Source: Alphaproteobacteria bacterium (GTDB taxonomy: Bacteria > Pseudomonadota > Alphaproteobacteria > Thalassobaculales > Thalassobaculaceae). From it: 64,000 nucleotides of DNA. The stretch is taken from assembly GCA_024742605.1 (NCBI GenBank), contig JANSYC010000002.1, positions 71,238 to 135,237 on the forward strand, written 5' to 3'. The notes under the pieces were generated by a model, which was given only the letters and a program-made list of their open reading frames with translations, was not told where the DNA came from and did no database searches. Positions 16,563 to 27,923 of this stretch are shown one piece after another. A program made the position numbers and the translations under genes. The number at the start of each line of letters is the position of its first letter. Position 1 is the first letter of the stretch.

Positions 16563-17006
16563 ATGTCGCAGATTCAAATCGCCCCCGAGGGGGAGTCGAT
16601 CGAGGATCCGATTGGCTTCAACAAGGCCCTCGGCTTTCGGATGGCCGAATGGGGGCCCGGCCATGCGGTCATGGAGATCCAACTGGCGGATATGCATCTG
16701 AACCGCGCCGGTGTGCTGCACGGCGGCGTGCTCGGCACGTTAATCGATGCATCCTGCGGATTCTGCGGCGTCTGGACCGCGCCGGGGGAGCCGATCGTCA
16801 AGGCGATGACCCTGACGCTGACCACCAACTATCTGGGGCAGGTGCGCGAGGGCAGGGTGAGGTGCACGGCGACCAGAAAGGGCGGGGGACGCAAGATCTT
16901 CTTCGCCTCGGCCGAGGTGCTGTCGGAAGACGGCACCCTGCTGGCGATGGGCGAGGGCTCCTACCGGATCCGGCAGAGCGATCCTTACGGGACGCCGACG
17001 AGCTAG
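16563..17006 (+). CDS. PaaI-type hotdog-fold acyl-CoA thioesterase
   Basis: The 147-residue protein is a single hotdog domain of the PaaI/YdiI family: the central helix HGGVLGTLIDASCGF carries the catalytic Asp, after MHLNRAGVL, and TLTTNYLGQVREGRVRCTATRKGGGRKIFFASAEV forms the sheet. These enzymes hydrolyse hydroxyphenylacetyl-CoA or similar aromatic or medium-chain acyl-CoA thioesters. The link to the acyl-CoA related genes nearby (DUF35/thiolase pair) is positional only. Confidence 0.9.
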   Translation: MSQIQIAPEGESIEDPIGFNKALGFRMAEWGPGHAVMEIQLADMHLNRAGVLHGGVLGTLIDASCGFCGVWTAPGEPIVKAMTLTLTTNYLGQVREGRVRCTATRKGGGRKIFFASAEVLSEDGTLLAMGEGSYRIRQSDPYGTPTS

Positions 17007-17013
17007 GTTGAGG

Positions 17014-17256
17014 CTACAGATCTTCCCGGTCGAAATCGCCAACCTGATCGTCGTAGCCACGGCGGGAGGAGAAAAAGGCGAGTGCCATCAGGCCCCCGCC
17101 GATCGCCAGCGTGAACACCACGCCCAGACCCAAAGCGATCCAGCCGTGGATCGACATCTCGGTGCCGGCCATGCCATCCCAGACATAGTTAGCCCAAAAT
17201 CCGGTTGTAACGGCAACGCCGCCCAGAACAACCAGCAACAGAATTGCGTTACGCAT
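17014..17256 (-). CDS. Small two-helix membrane protein, conserved hypothetical
   Basis: The 80-residue protein has two hydrophobic segments, about residues 4-24 and 38-62, joined by a short loop with WANYVWDGMAGTEMSIHGW, and a charged C-terminal tail beginning FFSSRRGYDD and ending in acidic residues. This pattern is seen in many alphaproteobacteria without assigned function. It converges with the thioesterase gene with only 7 bases between the stops and diverges from the PhyH gene at 17385. Confidence 0.75.
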   Translation of the reverse strand: MRNAILLLVVLGGVAVTTGFWANYVWDGMAGTEMSIHGWIALGLGVVFTLAIGGGLMALAFFSSRRGYDDQVGDFDREDL

Positions 17257-17384
17257 TTGGGATTACCCGAAAAAGTGCAGATCCAGCGTTCTCTATAGGT
17301 AATCCTTCCGTCAGGGCGTTACCAGGGCGATACTGGGGCGCGCTGTCCCGGGTGATGGCAAAAGCGGTTCCGCAGGAGGTGGAG

Positions 17385-18287
17385 ATGGCACAGGTTCTGA
17401 GCGACGAGCAGGTCGCGGCGTTTCGACGCGACGGGGTGCTGACCGTACCGGACGCGGTCTCTCCCGAGCAGCTGGCGGCCCTGAAGGCCGATCTCGCCGG
17501 CTGGGTCGAGGAGAGCCGGGAGCAGTCGGAGCCGTTCGGCCCCCCCACAATCGACGGGCGCGCACGATTCGACATGGGGGCGGAGCACAGCCCCACGCAC
17601 CCTGCCCTGCGCCGGGTCAACAACCCGTCGGACATCTCGCAGGCCTATCGCCAGGTGATGACCGGCGCCCGGACCGTCGACATGATCGCCGACCTGGTCG
17701 GCCCGAACGTCAAGTTCCATCACTGCAAGATCAACGTGAAGCTTCCCGGCTCCAAGACCGAGGTCGCCTACCATCAGGATTTCGGCTTCACCCCGCACAC
17801 AAACGACGACGTGGTCACCGCCCTGCTGATGCTCGACGACGTGACCGAGGAAAACGGCTGCCTTATGGTGGTCCCCGGCACCCATACCGGCCCGATGTTG
17901 AGTCTTTTCAGGGATGGCATCTTCGTCGGCCGGGTCGACGACGCGACCGAAGCGGAGATGAAGGCCCGACAGATCCCGGTGACCGGCACGGCCGGATCGG
18001 TCTGTCTGATGCATACAAGGCTGGCACACGGCTCGGCCCCGAATGCATCGGATCATCCACGTGGGCTCTACATCTGCGTCTATTCCGCCGCCGATGCGGT
18101 GCCGGTCGCCCGCAATCCGATGCCCAGTCCGAACGAAGGCCTGATCGTGCGCGGGGTCGAGAGCCCGACCGCTCGGATGGTCCCGATCGAGGTGGAACTC
18201 CCGAAACAGCCGAAATCGGCCTCCTTCTTCACCGTCCAGGGCCAGGATTCGGCCCAGGTGCCCCCCAAACCTGCCGCGGCTGAGTGA
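17385..18287 (+). CDS. Phytanoyl-CoA dioxygenase family protein
   Basis: The 300-residue protein is a clear PhyH member: the N-terminal LSDEQVAAFRRDGVLTVPDAVSPEQL helix, the iron-binding HQD motif in YHQDFGFTPHTNDDVVTALLMLDD, ENGCLMVVPGTHTGP, a distal His in TRLAHGSAPN and an Arg in the next strand for 2-oxoglutarate. AGGAGGT lies four bases ahead of ATG 17385. It is translationally coupled (GTGA) to the aldo-keto-reductase-like gene, so the two probably act together. The substrate is unknown. Confidence 0.9.
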   Translation: MAQVLSDEQVAAFRRDGVLTVPDAVSPEQLAALKADLAGWVEESREQSEPFGPPTIDGRARFDMGAEHSPTHPALRRVNNPSDISQAYRQVMTGARTVDMIADLVGPNVKFHHCKINVKLPGSKTEVAYHQDFGFTPHTNDDVVTALLMLDDVTEENGCLMVVPGTHTGPMLSLFRDGIFVGRVDDATEAEMKARQIPVTGTAGSVCLMHTRLAHGSAPNASDHPRGLYICVYSAADAVPVARNPMPSPNEGLIVRGVESPTARMVPIEVELPKQPKSASFFTVQGQDSAQVPPKPAAAE

Positions 18288-19240
18288 CCGGCCACGCCAA
18301 GGTCGGCCGCCGCCTGTTGGGAAAGACCGGGCGGAAAGTGTCCGAACTGGGCTTCGGCTGCGGCGGTCTCTGGGCCAGCCGGATGATACCGGATCAGCGG
18401 GCGATCGATCTGGTGCATCAGGCGATCGACCTGGGGGTCAGCGTGTTCACCACCACAACGGGCGAGGCCGGCGGGCTGGCGCAGGACCGGCTGGGACGGG
18501 CCCTGCGGTCGCATCGCCACCGGATCGACGGGCTGACGATCACGGCGCAGGTCGGCTCGGTGTCGGCCCGCTCGGCCGGCGCCGGTCGCTGGGGCGTTCT
18601 CAAGGATTTCTCGCCGCTCGGGATCGAGGCGCAACTGCTCGAGAGCCTGGAACGGCTCGGGCTCGATCAGATACCGGTCCTGGTGCTGGACGACCCGGAC
18701 CCGGTCCACCTGACCGAGGATCTCGCGGCCACACTTGCGGAGCACAAGCGGGGCGGGCTGATCGGGATGATCGGAATCTCCGGCACGCCAGCCCGGATTG
18801 AGGCGTCCCTGCCCAGCGGGCTGATCGACGTGATTCTGCCGACCTACAGTCCTGTCGACCGATCCGCCGACCCGGTGATCGGGATGGCGAACGCCCTGGG
18901 TCTCGGCGTCATCGCGACCGGCGTGCTGTCGCGGATGGCGTTCTCAAAGGAACAGAAGTGGGCCGGCTCCGATCCGGCGACCTGGACCTATGCGGTCCGG
19001 CACCTGACCGACCGGGTGACGGCGGCGGACCGGGTCGCGCGGGCCCGGAAATTCCTGCTGATGAGCCGGGTGAAGAACTGGACCCCGGCCCAGGCCTGTC
19101 TGGGCGTGGTTCTGGCCAATCCGAGCATCCATTGCGGCGTGTTTCGGAGCATCCGGACAGATCACCTCGCCGAGAACGCCGCCACCTGCGGCCGCGCCCT
19201 GCTGCCCGGCGTCCTGGCGAAGCTGCGCTCGCTCGGATAG
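18284..19240 (+). CDS. Aldo/keto reductase homologue without the catalytic tetrad
   Basis: The 318-residue protein has the AKR TIM-barrel order: RRLLGKTGRKVSELGFGCGGL at the start, GVSVFTTTTGEAGG, ITAQVG, SLERLGLDQIPVLVLDDPDP, and a C-terminal half with IGISG and PTYSPVDR. All four catalytic positions are changed: Asp is Thr56, Tyr falls at Glu61/Ala62, Lys is Gln89 and His is Asp136. Standard NADPH-dependent carbonyl reduction is therefore unlikely. It starts at GTG 18284 inside the stop of the PhyH gene. It may be a regulatory or structural partner, or catalyse another reaction. Confidence 0.85.
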   Translation: MTGHAKVGRRLLGKTGRKVSELGFGCGGLWASRMIPDQRAIDLVHQAIDLGVSVFTTTTGEAGGLAQDRLGRALRSHRHRIDGLTITAQVGSVSARSAGAGRWGVLKDFSPLGIEAQLLESLERLGLDQIPVLVLDDPDPVHLTEDLAATLAEHKRGGLIGMIGISGTPARIEASLPSGLIDVILPTYSPVDRSADPVIGMANALGLGVIATGVLSRMAFSKEQKWAGSDPATWTYAVRHLTDRVTAADRVARARKFLLMSRVKNWTPAQACLGVVLANPSIHCGVFRSIRTDHLAENAATCGRALLPGVLAKLRSLG

Positions 19241-19266
19241 GCAGTTCCGGTCCGCCGACCGTCCCG

Positions 19267-19977
19267 CTAGTCCGCAAGCGCGATGTTGATCCGCCGGTTC
19301 TGCTTGCCCTTGTTCTCGATCTTGCCGATCACCAGCCTGCCGATCTCGCCGGTGGATTTCAGATGGGTGCCGCCGCAGGGCTGGTAATCCACATTCTCGC
19401 CGATGCGGATCATGCGCACGCGTCCGGCCCCGGTCGGCGGTTTGACCGACATGGTGCGCACAAGATCCGGATTGCTCTCGAGTTCCTGGTCGGTGATCCA
19501 CGAGATATCGAGCGTATGGTCGGCCGTGACCAACCCGTTCAGCGCCGCCGCCAGGGCTTCCTTTTCCGGGACCTTCTCGGGCTCCAACGCGAAGTCGAGC
19601 CGGCCCTTGCCCGCCCCGATCTGCCCGCCGGTCACCCCACCGTCGACCACCGAGCACAGCAGATGCAAGGCCGTGTGCACCCGCATATGCAGATAGCGCT
19701 TGTCCCAATCGAGGCTGGCGGTGACCGTGTCGCCGACCGCCAGCCCGTCCACCGTCCCAGCGGGGACATGGACGATCCGGCCGTTTGATTTGACCGTATC
19801 CGCGACCGTCATAGCGGTACCGGCGGCCGTAATGATCGTCCCGGAATCGCCGGGCTGTCCCCCGCCCGTCGGGTAGAAGCAGGTCCGGTCCAGTACAATC
19901 CCCTCCTCGGCGATCTCGATCACCCTGGCCTCACAGCTCTTCAGGTAGGCATCTTCGCGGAACAGCTCTTCGGTCAT
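19267..19977 (-). CDS. Alanyl-tRNA editing protein, AlaX-type
   Basis: The protein of about 236 residues matches free-standing AlaX: the TCFYPTGGGQPGDSG block near residue 33, the zinc motif HTALH (His101 and His105) and the later CGGTHLKSTGEIG with the remaining Cys and His ligands. Such proteins hydrolyse Ser- or Gly-mischarged tRNA-Ala. The start ATG 19977 follows CTGGAGA; an upstream extension would overlap the threonine dehydratase gene. It is 49 bases downstream of that gene, a linkage also seen elsewhere between amino-acid deaminases and editing proteins. Confidence 0.9.
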   Translation of the reverse strand: MTEELFREDAYLKSCEARVIEIAEEGIVLDRTCFYPTGGGQPGDSGTIITAAGTAMTVADTVKSNGRIVHVPAGTVDGLAVGDTVTASLDWDKRYLHMRVHTALHLLCSVVDGGVTGGQIGAGKGRLDFALEPEKVPEKEALAAALNGLVTADHTLDISWITDQELESNPDLVRTMSVKPPTGAGRVRMIRIGENVDYQPCGGTHLKSTGEIGRLVIGKIENKGKQNRRINIALAD

Positions 19978-20026
19978 CACTAGATCTCCAGAAACGGTTC
20001 GATCGTTCGGTTGTTCTGCCGACCGC

Positions 20027-21004
20027 TCATCCCTCGGCGAGCACGGCCCGGTACATGTCAGCATCCACATTACCACCTGAGAGAATCACGCCAACCTTGC
20101 GCCCCGCCCAGCGCTCTTTGGTTTTCAACAGAGCGGCGAGCGACGCCGCCCCGGCGCCCTCGATCACATTGTGCGTGTCGGTGAATAGATTGCGCATGGC
20201 GGCTTTGATCTCATCGTCCGAAACCCGGATCACGCCGGCGGCGCCGGCTTTGATCTGCGCGAAGGCGCCCGGGATCGGGACCCGACAGGCCACACCGTCG
20301 GCCATGGTCACCGCCTCGTTGGTCGAGACCGGCTGTCCCGCCTCATAGGACAGCGCATAGGCAGGTGCGCCTTCCGAGACCACGCCGAAGATCTCGGCCT
20401 TGGACCCGACCGCATCCCGGGCCGCCATCACCCCGCAGATGCCGGACCCCAGACCGATCGGCACGAACACGGCGTCCAGATCCGGGGCGCTGCGAAACAA
20501 CTCCAACCCATAGGTCCCGACACCTGCGACCAGCAGCGGATGGAAGCTGTTCACCATGTGAAGGTGTTCCTCCGCCGCACGTGCCTGGGCGTATTCGAAG
20601 GCCGCCTGAAAGTCGTGCCCGTGAATGACCAGATCGGCGCCCAGGGCGATCATCGCCGCGTTCTTCTCGACCGAGTTGCCTTCCGGCACCACCACGATCG
20701 ATTTCATCCCCGCCCGGCTGGCCGAGAACGCGATCGACTGACCGTGATTGCCGCGGGTCGCCGTGATCACGCCGCTCGGCGGATTGGAGCCACGTTTCAG
20801 GTCCTCCATGTAGACCAGACCACCCCGGATCTTGAAAGCACCGACCGGTGTGTGGTTCTCGTGCTTGGCCCAGACCTCGCACCCCGCCCGAGCCGACAGA
20901 AGCGGCCAAGTGTACTGCGGGGTCGGCGGCATGACGGCATGCACGATCTCCGCCGCCCGTTCCAAGACGCCGATATCCAGCTTCACATCACCTTCGGTGG
21001 TCAT
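20027..21004 (-). CDS. Threonine/serine dehydratase (PLP fold type II)
   Basis: The 325-residue protein is a PLP-dependent beta-eliminating lyase with Lys58 in GAFKIRGG as the Schiff-base lysine, the phosphate-binding and substrate blocks TATRGNHGQSIAFSAS and GLGSGICGVM, and a C-terminal ILSGGNVD. There is no ACT regulatory domain, so it is the short catabolic-type enzyme and not the feedback-controlled IlvA. ATG 21004 follows GGGGGAG. It diverges from a MocR regulator, which probably controls it. Hydroxyectoine-pathway EutB is a closely related possibility, given the M24 gene elsewhere. Confidence 0.9.
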   Translation of the reverse strand: MTTEGDVKLDIGVLERAAEIVHAVMPPTPQYTWPLLSARAGCEVWAKHENHTPVGAFKIRGGLVYMEDLKRGSNPPSGVITATRGNHGQSIAFSASRAGMKSIVVVPEGNSVEKNAAMIALGADLVIHGHDFQAAFEYAQARAAEEHLHMVNSFHPLLVAGVGTYGLELFRSAPDLDAVFVPIGLGSGICGVMAARDAVGSKAEIFGVVSEGAPAYALSYEAGQPVSTNEAVTMADGVACRVPIPGAFAQIKAGAAGVIRVSDDEIKAAMRNLFTDTHNVIEGAGAASLAALLKTKERWAGRKVGVILSGGNVDADMYRAVLAEG

Positions 21005-21160
21005 CCGGTCTCTCCCCCAGCAGCCTGGAATTGTTACGCAGACATTCTCTTTATTATCTTCATTTAATCTTTGCATATTGTATCCATCATGACCTCTCAA
21101 TGAAAACATTGTCACCGTGACGCCGAGACCTCGATACGACCTGCCTTCTGGAGACATGGG
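21005..21160. promoter_or_regulatory. Divergent promoter region with a candidate MocR operator
   Basis: The 156-base gap between the threonine dehydratase and MocR starts is AT-rich in the middle. It holds the inverted repeat CAATG-AAAA-CATTG at 21098-21111, which is a candidate operator. MocR regulators usually control the gene next to them. Confidence 0.5.
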
Positions 21161-22573
21161 ATGCCCGATGCGGCCGTCGACCTGATCGAAGAGTGGACCC
21201 CGGACCTTGCGGATCGGAGCGGTCCCCGCTACCGCGCGATCGCAGAGGCGATGGAACACGACATCCGCACCGGCGCCCTGCCCGTCGGCAGCCGCCTGCC
21301 CACCCATCGGGATCTCGCCTGGCGCCTGAACGTCACCGTCGGCACTGTCACCCGGGCCTACAAGGAGGCCACCACCCGTGGCCTGATCGACGGCGAAATC
21401 GGGCGCGGCACCTTCGTCCGCGATCGTCGTATCCGGCAATGGGGTGCTGTCGCGGACCGCGGGCCCGCCACCACGATCGATTTCGGCCCCAATTTCACCC
21501 CCCTGTCAGCAGAAACGGAGGGCCTGTTCCGCGAGACGCTCGCCGAGGTCGCCCTCGACCGTACGTTGGGCCCGATGTCCGGATACGAGCCCAGCGGCGG
21601 CCGGATCGAGCATCGGGCACGGCTGGCGGATTGGATCCGGACGACCGGCGCACCGGCCTCGGCGGAAACGACCCTGATCACCGCGGGCGTCCAGCATGGC
21701 CTGGCGATCGTCATGACCGCCCTGTTCGAACCCGGCGACGCCATCGTGTGCGCCCGGCTGACCCATCCGGGGGCGAAAAGCCTGGCGATCCGGCGCGGTC
21801 TGCGGCTGATTTCGGTTGCGAGCGATGAGGACGGCGTGTTGCCCGACGCCCTGGAGGCGGCGTGCCGGCTGAACCGACCGAAAGGCGTGTTCGTGATCCC
21901 CACCCTGGACAATCCGACATCCGTGATCATGTCCGGGCAGCGGCGCGCGCAGATCGCCGAGGTGGCAGCGCGCCAGGACCTGATCGTCGTCGAGGATGAC
22001 GTCTATCGCGGGTTCGCGCCGGAGGCTGCCGCCCCGATCGCATCCTTGATCCCCGACCGCGCAGTCTATCTGCACAGTTCATCGAAGCATCTGGCCCCCG
22101 GCCTACGTGTGGGGGCCATGTCTGCTCCCGAGGCCTGGCGGCCGCGCCTCCAACCCTGTCTGCGCGACATGATGTGGATGGCACCACCGTCCATGGTGGA
22201 AGTGCTGATCCGGTGGCTGGACAACGGAACGGCCGCACGGATGGAGTCCGAGAAACGGGAGGAGATGGCCGGCCGTCAGGCTTTGGTCAGGGAGATGCTG
22301 GCACCCTACCCAATCGCATCCCACCCGACCGGTCTGCAGGCCTGGCTGGACCTGCCGGAGGCGTGGTGGGGTCGGAACGCCGCAGGCGCCCTGCTGGAAG
22401 CCGGTGTTTCGGTGACCGCGGGCGAAGTTTTCGAAACCACGTCCGGGGCCGGACGCGGCCAAATCCGCCTGGCTCTCGGCTGCCCGAACAGCAGGGACAC
22501 CTTGTCCCGCGGCCTGAACCTGATCCGTAGCGTGCTCGACAACAGCCCGGACCAACTGGGGGATTTCATGTGA
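21161..22573 (+). CDS. MocR-family regulator (GntR winged helix plus aminotransferase domain)
   Basis: The 470-residue protein joins an N-terminal GntR-type winged helix (about 20-85, with LPTHRDLAWRLNVTVGTVTRAYKEA) to a fold-type I aminotransferase domain (about 110-460). The expected PLP lysine is in SSSKHLAPGLRVG, with the aromatic and Asp/Tyr PLP contacts upstream at DDVYRG. Members sense PLP or amino-acid derived ligands and mainly activate neighbouring genes. GGAG lies seven bases ahead of ATG 21161. The divergent partner is the threonine dehydratase gene. Confidence 0.93.
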   Translation: MPDAAVDLIEEWTPDLADRSGPRYRAIAEAMEHDIRTGALPVGSRLPTHRDLAWRLNVTVGTVTRAYKEATTRGLIDGEIGRGTFVRDRRIRQWGAVADRGPATTIDFGPNFTPLSAETEGLFRETLAEVALDRTLGPMSGYEPSGGRIEHRARLADWIRTTGAPASAETTLITAGVQHGLAIVMTALFEPGDAIVCARLTHPGAKSLAIRRGLRLISVASDEDGVLPDALEAACRLNRPKGVFVIPTLDNPTSVIMSGQRRAQIAEVAARQDLIVVEDDVYRGFAPEAAAPIASLIPDRAVYLHSSSKHLAPGLRVGAMSAPEAWRPRLQPCLRDMMWMAPPSMVEVLIRWLDNGTAARMESEKREEMAGRQALVREMLAPYPIASHPTGLQAWLDLPEAWWGRNAAGALLEAGVSVTAGEVFETTSGAGRGQIRLALGCPNSRDTLSRGLNLIRSVLDNSPDQLGDFM

Positions 22574-22585
22574 GGCGCGACGGCG

Positions 22586-23449
22586 TCACGCGTCCGGTGT
22601 CACCGTGTGGCTGTGATTCAGCGGGCCATGACCTTTGCCGAATCCCGGGGCGGTGCGGATCGCGGTGATGACGTAGTCGCGCGCCCGTCGCACGGCGGCC
22701 GACAACTCAAGCCCTTGGGCGATCCCGCAGGCGAGGGCAGATGCCAGGGTGCAACCGGTGCCGTGGGTGTGTCGGGTATGCAGCCGTGGGCTCTCGAAGG
22801 TTTCGATCCCATGCTCGGTCGCAAGCAGATCGGTCAGAACGTCGCCCGACATATGCCCCCCCTTCAGCAGCACCGCCTGAGCTCCCAGGGACAGCAGCAT
22901 CTCCGCCGCGTGACGCATTCCGTCGATATCTCGGATGCTCATGCCGGTCAGCAGCTCGGCTTCGGGGATGTTCGGGGTCAGCACGGTGGCACGTAGGATC
23001 ATCCGAGCCTTCAAGATCCCGATGGCCGAGTCCTCCAGCAGGGCATGGCCCCCTTTCGCAACCATGACCGGATCGACGACCACCGGAGTATCCGGCGCCA
23101 TCGCCTCCAAAACGTCGCAGACCGCGTCGATCACGGCGCTCGAGTGCAGCATCCCTGTCTTCACACAATCGGCACCGAGATCATCCAGCACCAGTTCGAG
23201 CTGCTGACGGATAAAAGCCGTTGGGACGTCATGGATTCCAAAAACCCCTTGGGTGTTCTGCGCGGTCAGGGCAGTGATCGCCGTCATTCCATATCCGCCG
23301 AGGGCGGTGACCGCCTTCAGATCCGCCTGGATCCCGGCACCACCGCCGGAATCGGAACCCGCGGCAATCAGAACCCGCCCTCTTTGGGCGCGCGGCATCA
23401 TGGTCAGGTTGCCCTGCGCCCGTCCTTGGTCCAACGAAGGTCGCATCAC
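22586..23449 (-). CDS. thiD: Hydroxymethylpyrimidine/phosphomethylpyrimidine kinase
   Basis: ThiD phosphorylates HMP and HMP-P for thiamine synthesis. The 287-residue ribokinase-fold protein has the start block [22 protein letters not shown], the central [20 protein letters not shown] and the anion-hole motif [14 protein letters not shown]. The start is GTG 23449 (GTGATG with GGAGG seven bases ahead), overlapping the glmM stop; later ATGs near 23401 are alternatives. It is the last gene of the long minus-strand operon. A ThiE-type gene is 23 kb away. Confidence 0.93.
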   Translation of the reverse strand: MMRPSLDQGRAQGNLTMMPRAQRGRVLIAAGSDSGGGAGIQADLKAVTALGGYGMTAITALTAQNTQGVFGIHDVPTAFIRQQLELVLDDLGADCVKTGMLHSSAVIDAVCDVLEAMAPDTPVVVDPVMVAKGGHALLEDSAIGILKARMILRATVLTPNIPEAELLTGMSIRDIDGMRHAAEMLLSLGAQAVLLKGGHMSGDVLTDLLATEHGIETFESPRLHTRHTHGTGCTLASALACGIAQGLELSAAVRRARDYVITAIRTAPGFGKGHGPLNHSHTVTPDA

Positions 23450-24807
23450 TCGGCTGCCTCCGCTCCGGCAGCTTCCACCACGCCCGCCAGCCGGTCGACG
23501 ATCTCGTTCACCCGAGCCGGATCCTCGCCCTCCGCCATCACGCGGATCAGCGGTTCGGTACCGCTCTTGCGGATCAGGAGGCGGCCAGAGCCGAAGAGTT
23601 CCGCCTCCGCCTGAGAGATGGCCGCCTTGACGTGATCGAAGTCGAGAGGGCTCGGCCCGCTATAGCGCACGTTCTTCAGCACCTGGGGCAATGGCTCGAA
23701 CACGTGGGCCACCTCGGACATGGGAGCGTCGGCCTGCACCAGCACCGCCAGCACCTGCAGCGCCGCGATCAGGCCGTCACCGGTCGTGCAGTAGTCCGAC
23801 AGGATCATGTGACCGGACTGCTCACCGCCCACGTTGAAACCACCCGAGCGCATCTGTTCCAGCACATAGCGATCCCCGACCCCTGCGCGGATCAGAGACA
23901 GACCCTCGCTTTGCAGATGGCGCTCCAGACCCAGATTGGACATCACGGTCGCGACAATACCACCGCCGTGCAGGCGGCCGTCCTTGGCCCAGGACCCGGC
24001 GATAAGACCCATCACCTGATCCCCGTCGACCACCCGGCCTTTCTCATCCGCCAGGATCAGCCGGTCCGCATCCCCATCCAGCGCAATTCCAAGATCCGCG
24101 CCGGTCTCGACCACCTTGGCGCTCATGGTTCCGGGCGCGGTGGCACCGCAACGGTCGTTGATGTTGAAGCCATCCGGCGACACGCCGATCGGAATCACCT
24201 CGGCCCCCAGTTCGAACAGCACCTCGGGTGCCACGCGGTAGGCCGCCCCGTTCGCGCAGTCCAGCACGATCTTCAGCCCGTCCAGACGCAGGCCGCGCGG
24301 GAACGTGCCCTTGGCGACCTCCACATACCGACCGCGCACATCGTCGAGCCGCCGGGCGCGGCCGAGATCGCGGGAGCCGGCGAGATCCGCCTCGACGATC
24401 GTATCCATCCGGGCCTCGATCTCCGCCTCGACCGCATCGGACAGCTTGAAGCCGTCCGGGCCGAAGAGTTTGATCCCGTTGTCGTAGAACGGGTTGTGAG
24501 AGGCCGAAATCATCACCCCAAGATCGGCTCGGAGGGAGCGCGTCAGGATCGCCACCGCCGGCGTCGGCATCGGGCCGACCAGCACCACATCAATTCCGAT
24601 CGAAGTGAACCCGGCCACCATCGCGTTCTCGAGCATGTAGCCGGACAGGCGCGTGTCCTTCCCGATCACGGCCATCGGGCGGCGGTCATGATTGCCGAGG
24701 AAGAACAGACCGGCCGCACTCGCCACCCGCATCGCGAGTCCCGCGGTCATCGGGCGGCTGTTCGCACGGCCTCGAATCCCGTCGGTTCCAAAAAGACTCC
24801 GCCCCAT
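23446..24807 (-). CDS. glmM: Phosphoglucosamine mutase
   Basis: GlmM interconverts glucosamine-6-phosphate and glucosamine-1-phosphate on the way to UDP-GlcNAc. The 453-residue protein begins [13 protein letters not shown], has the phosphoserine loop [14 protein letters not shown] at residues 100-113, the metal loop DGDADR (about 243) and GGEQSGHMI for sugar binding, with the phosphate-binding [15 protein letters not shown] at the end. It is 93 bases downstream of folP. Position after ftsH-folP is the classical bacterial order. Confidence 0.97.
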   Translation of the reverse strand: MGRSLFGTDGIRGRANSRPMTAGLAMRVASAAGLFFLGNHDRRPMAVIGKDTRLSGYMLENAMVAGFTSIGIDVVLVGPMPTPAVAILTRSLRADLGVMISASHNPFYDNGIKLFGPDGFKLSDAVEAEIEARMDTIVEADLAGSRDLGRARRLDDVRGRYVEVAKGTFPRGLRLDGLKIVLDCANGAAYRVAPEVLFELGAEVIPIGVSPDGFNINDRCGATAPGTMSAKVVETGADLGIALDGDADRLILADEKGRVVDGDQVMGLIAGSWAKDGRLHGGGIVATVMSNLGLERHLQSEGLSLIRAGVGDRYVLEQMRSGGFNVGGEQSGHMILSDYCTTGDGLIAALQVLAVLVQADAPMSEVAHVFEPLPQVLKNVRYSGPSPLDFDHVKAAISQAEAELFGSGRLLIRKSGTEPLIRVMAEGEDPARVNEIVDRLAGVVEAAGAEAAE

Positions 24808-24900
24808 GATCTCCTACCCGCGTCCGCGCCACGTTTCTAATTTTCCAACGGTCCTTATAGCCAATCCCGCACCCGAGGGCATCCCTCAAGCGCAGCGAAT

Positions 24901-25997
24901 TCACGCGCCATGCAGCGCGCGTTGAACCGCCAGGGCCTGGACGGTCTCGGCCACGTCATGGACCCGCACCATCTGCGCGCCCCGGGCCACCGCGGCCAGC
25001 GCCAGGGCGATCGAGCCCGGCAGCCGTTCCTTCGCGGGCTCTCCGCTGGAGACCGCACCGATCGTGCTTTTCCGGGACGCGCCGAACAGGACCGGGCAAC
25101 CGAGGCCGTGGAACAGGGTCAACCAATCGGTCACCGCCATGTTGTGATCGGCGGTCTTGCCGAAGCCGAAGCCCGGATCCACCAGAAGCCTGTCACGTGG
25201 CAGACCCGCCGCCTCGCATGCCGCGATCCGCGCTTCCAGCATATCGTAGACATCGAGCGGCGCGTGATCGTAGCGCGGGTCGATCTGCATGGTCTTGGGA
25301 TCCGCGAGCATGTGCATCAGCGCCACGCTGGCGCCGCGTTCCGCCACCAACGGCAAGGACTGCGGATCGTGACGCAGGGCCGAGACGTCGTTCACCAGAG
25401 CGGCGCCTGCGTCCAGGGCCGCCGTCATCACCGCTGCGTTTCGGGTGTCGATCGACAGCGGCGCCAGTCCGACCAGACCGGACAGGACCGGGATCGTGCG
25501 GCGAACCTCCGACCCGATCGGAACGGGGTCTGAGCCGGGCCGGGTGGATTCCCCGCCGATATCGAGCAGATCGGCGCCCGCGTCGACCAGGGCCCGCCCG
25601 TGGGCGATGGCGGCGGCGGGGTCCGCATGATCGCCACCATCGGAGAAACTGTCCGGGGTCACGTTGACGATGCCCATGACCCGCGCGCGGTCGAGCGACA
25701 GGCCGGCGACCGGCGCGCGCGGCGCGGTCAGACGTGCCAGCCGGGTCTCGAAATCCGGAATGGACAGGCCGGCCGCTGCGTCGACCGAGAGCCGCGCGAT
25801 CCTGATCCCGTCCGCACCCCGCACCACCACATCGACGGCCTGAAACGCCACCGGACCGCCGGCGAGCGGGAGCGCGCATCCGATCGCGATCAAGGTCTGC
25901 GCTTCAGCCCCCTGCGCCAGACCGCTCGGACGCAAATAAACGGGCCCGGAGGAGATCTCCAGGCCCGTGCATTCGGTCAGCCATCTGACGGGAAGCG

Positions 25998-26001
<4 letters not shown>
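24901..26001 (-). CDS. folP: Dihydropteroate synthase with N-terminal extension
   Basis: DHPS joins para-aminobenzoate to 6-hydroxymethyl-dihydropterin pyrophosphate. The TIM-barrel part (from about residue 105) has [16 protein letters not shown], the pterin block [15 protein letters not shown], the NDVSALR strand, [12 protein letters not shown] and the C-terminal RVHDVAE. In front lies a domain of about 100 residues starting [15 protein letters not shown] that E. coli FolP lacks and which is common in alphaproteobacteria. The start is GTG 26001, overlapping the ftsH stop. Confidence 0.92.

Positions 26002-27919
<1,918 letters not shown>

Positions 27920-27923
<4 letters not shown>

Noticed and set aside
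21005-21160. Possible riboswitch upstream of the threonine dehydratase
   Set aside because: The gap is too short and lacks a structured aptamer-like fold; it is better explained as a divergent promoter with a MocR operator.
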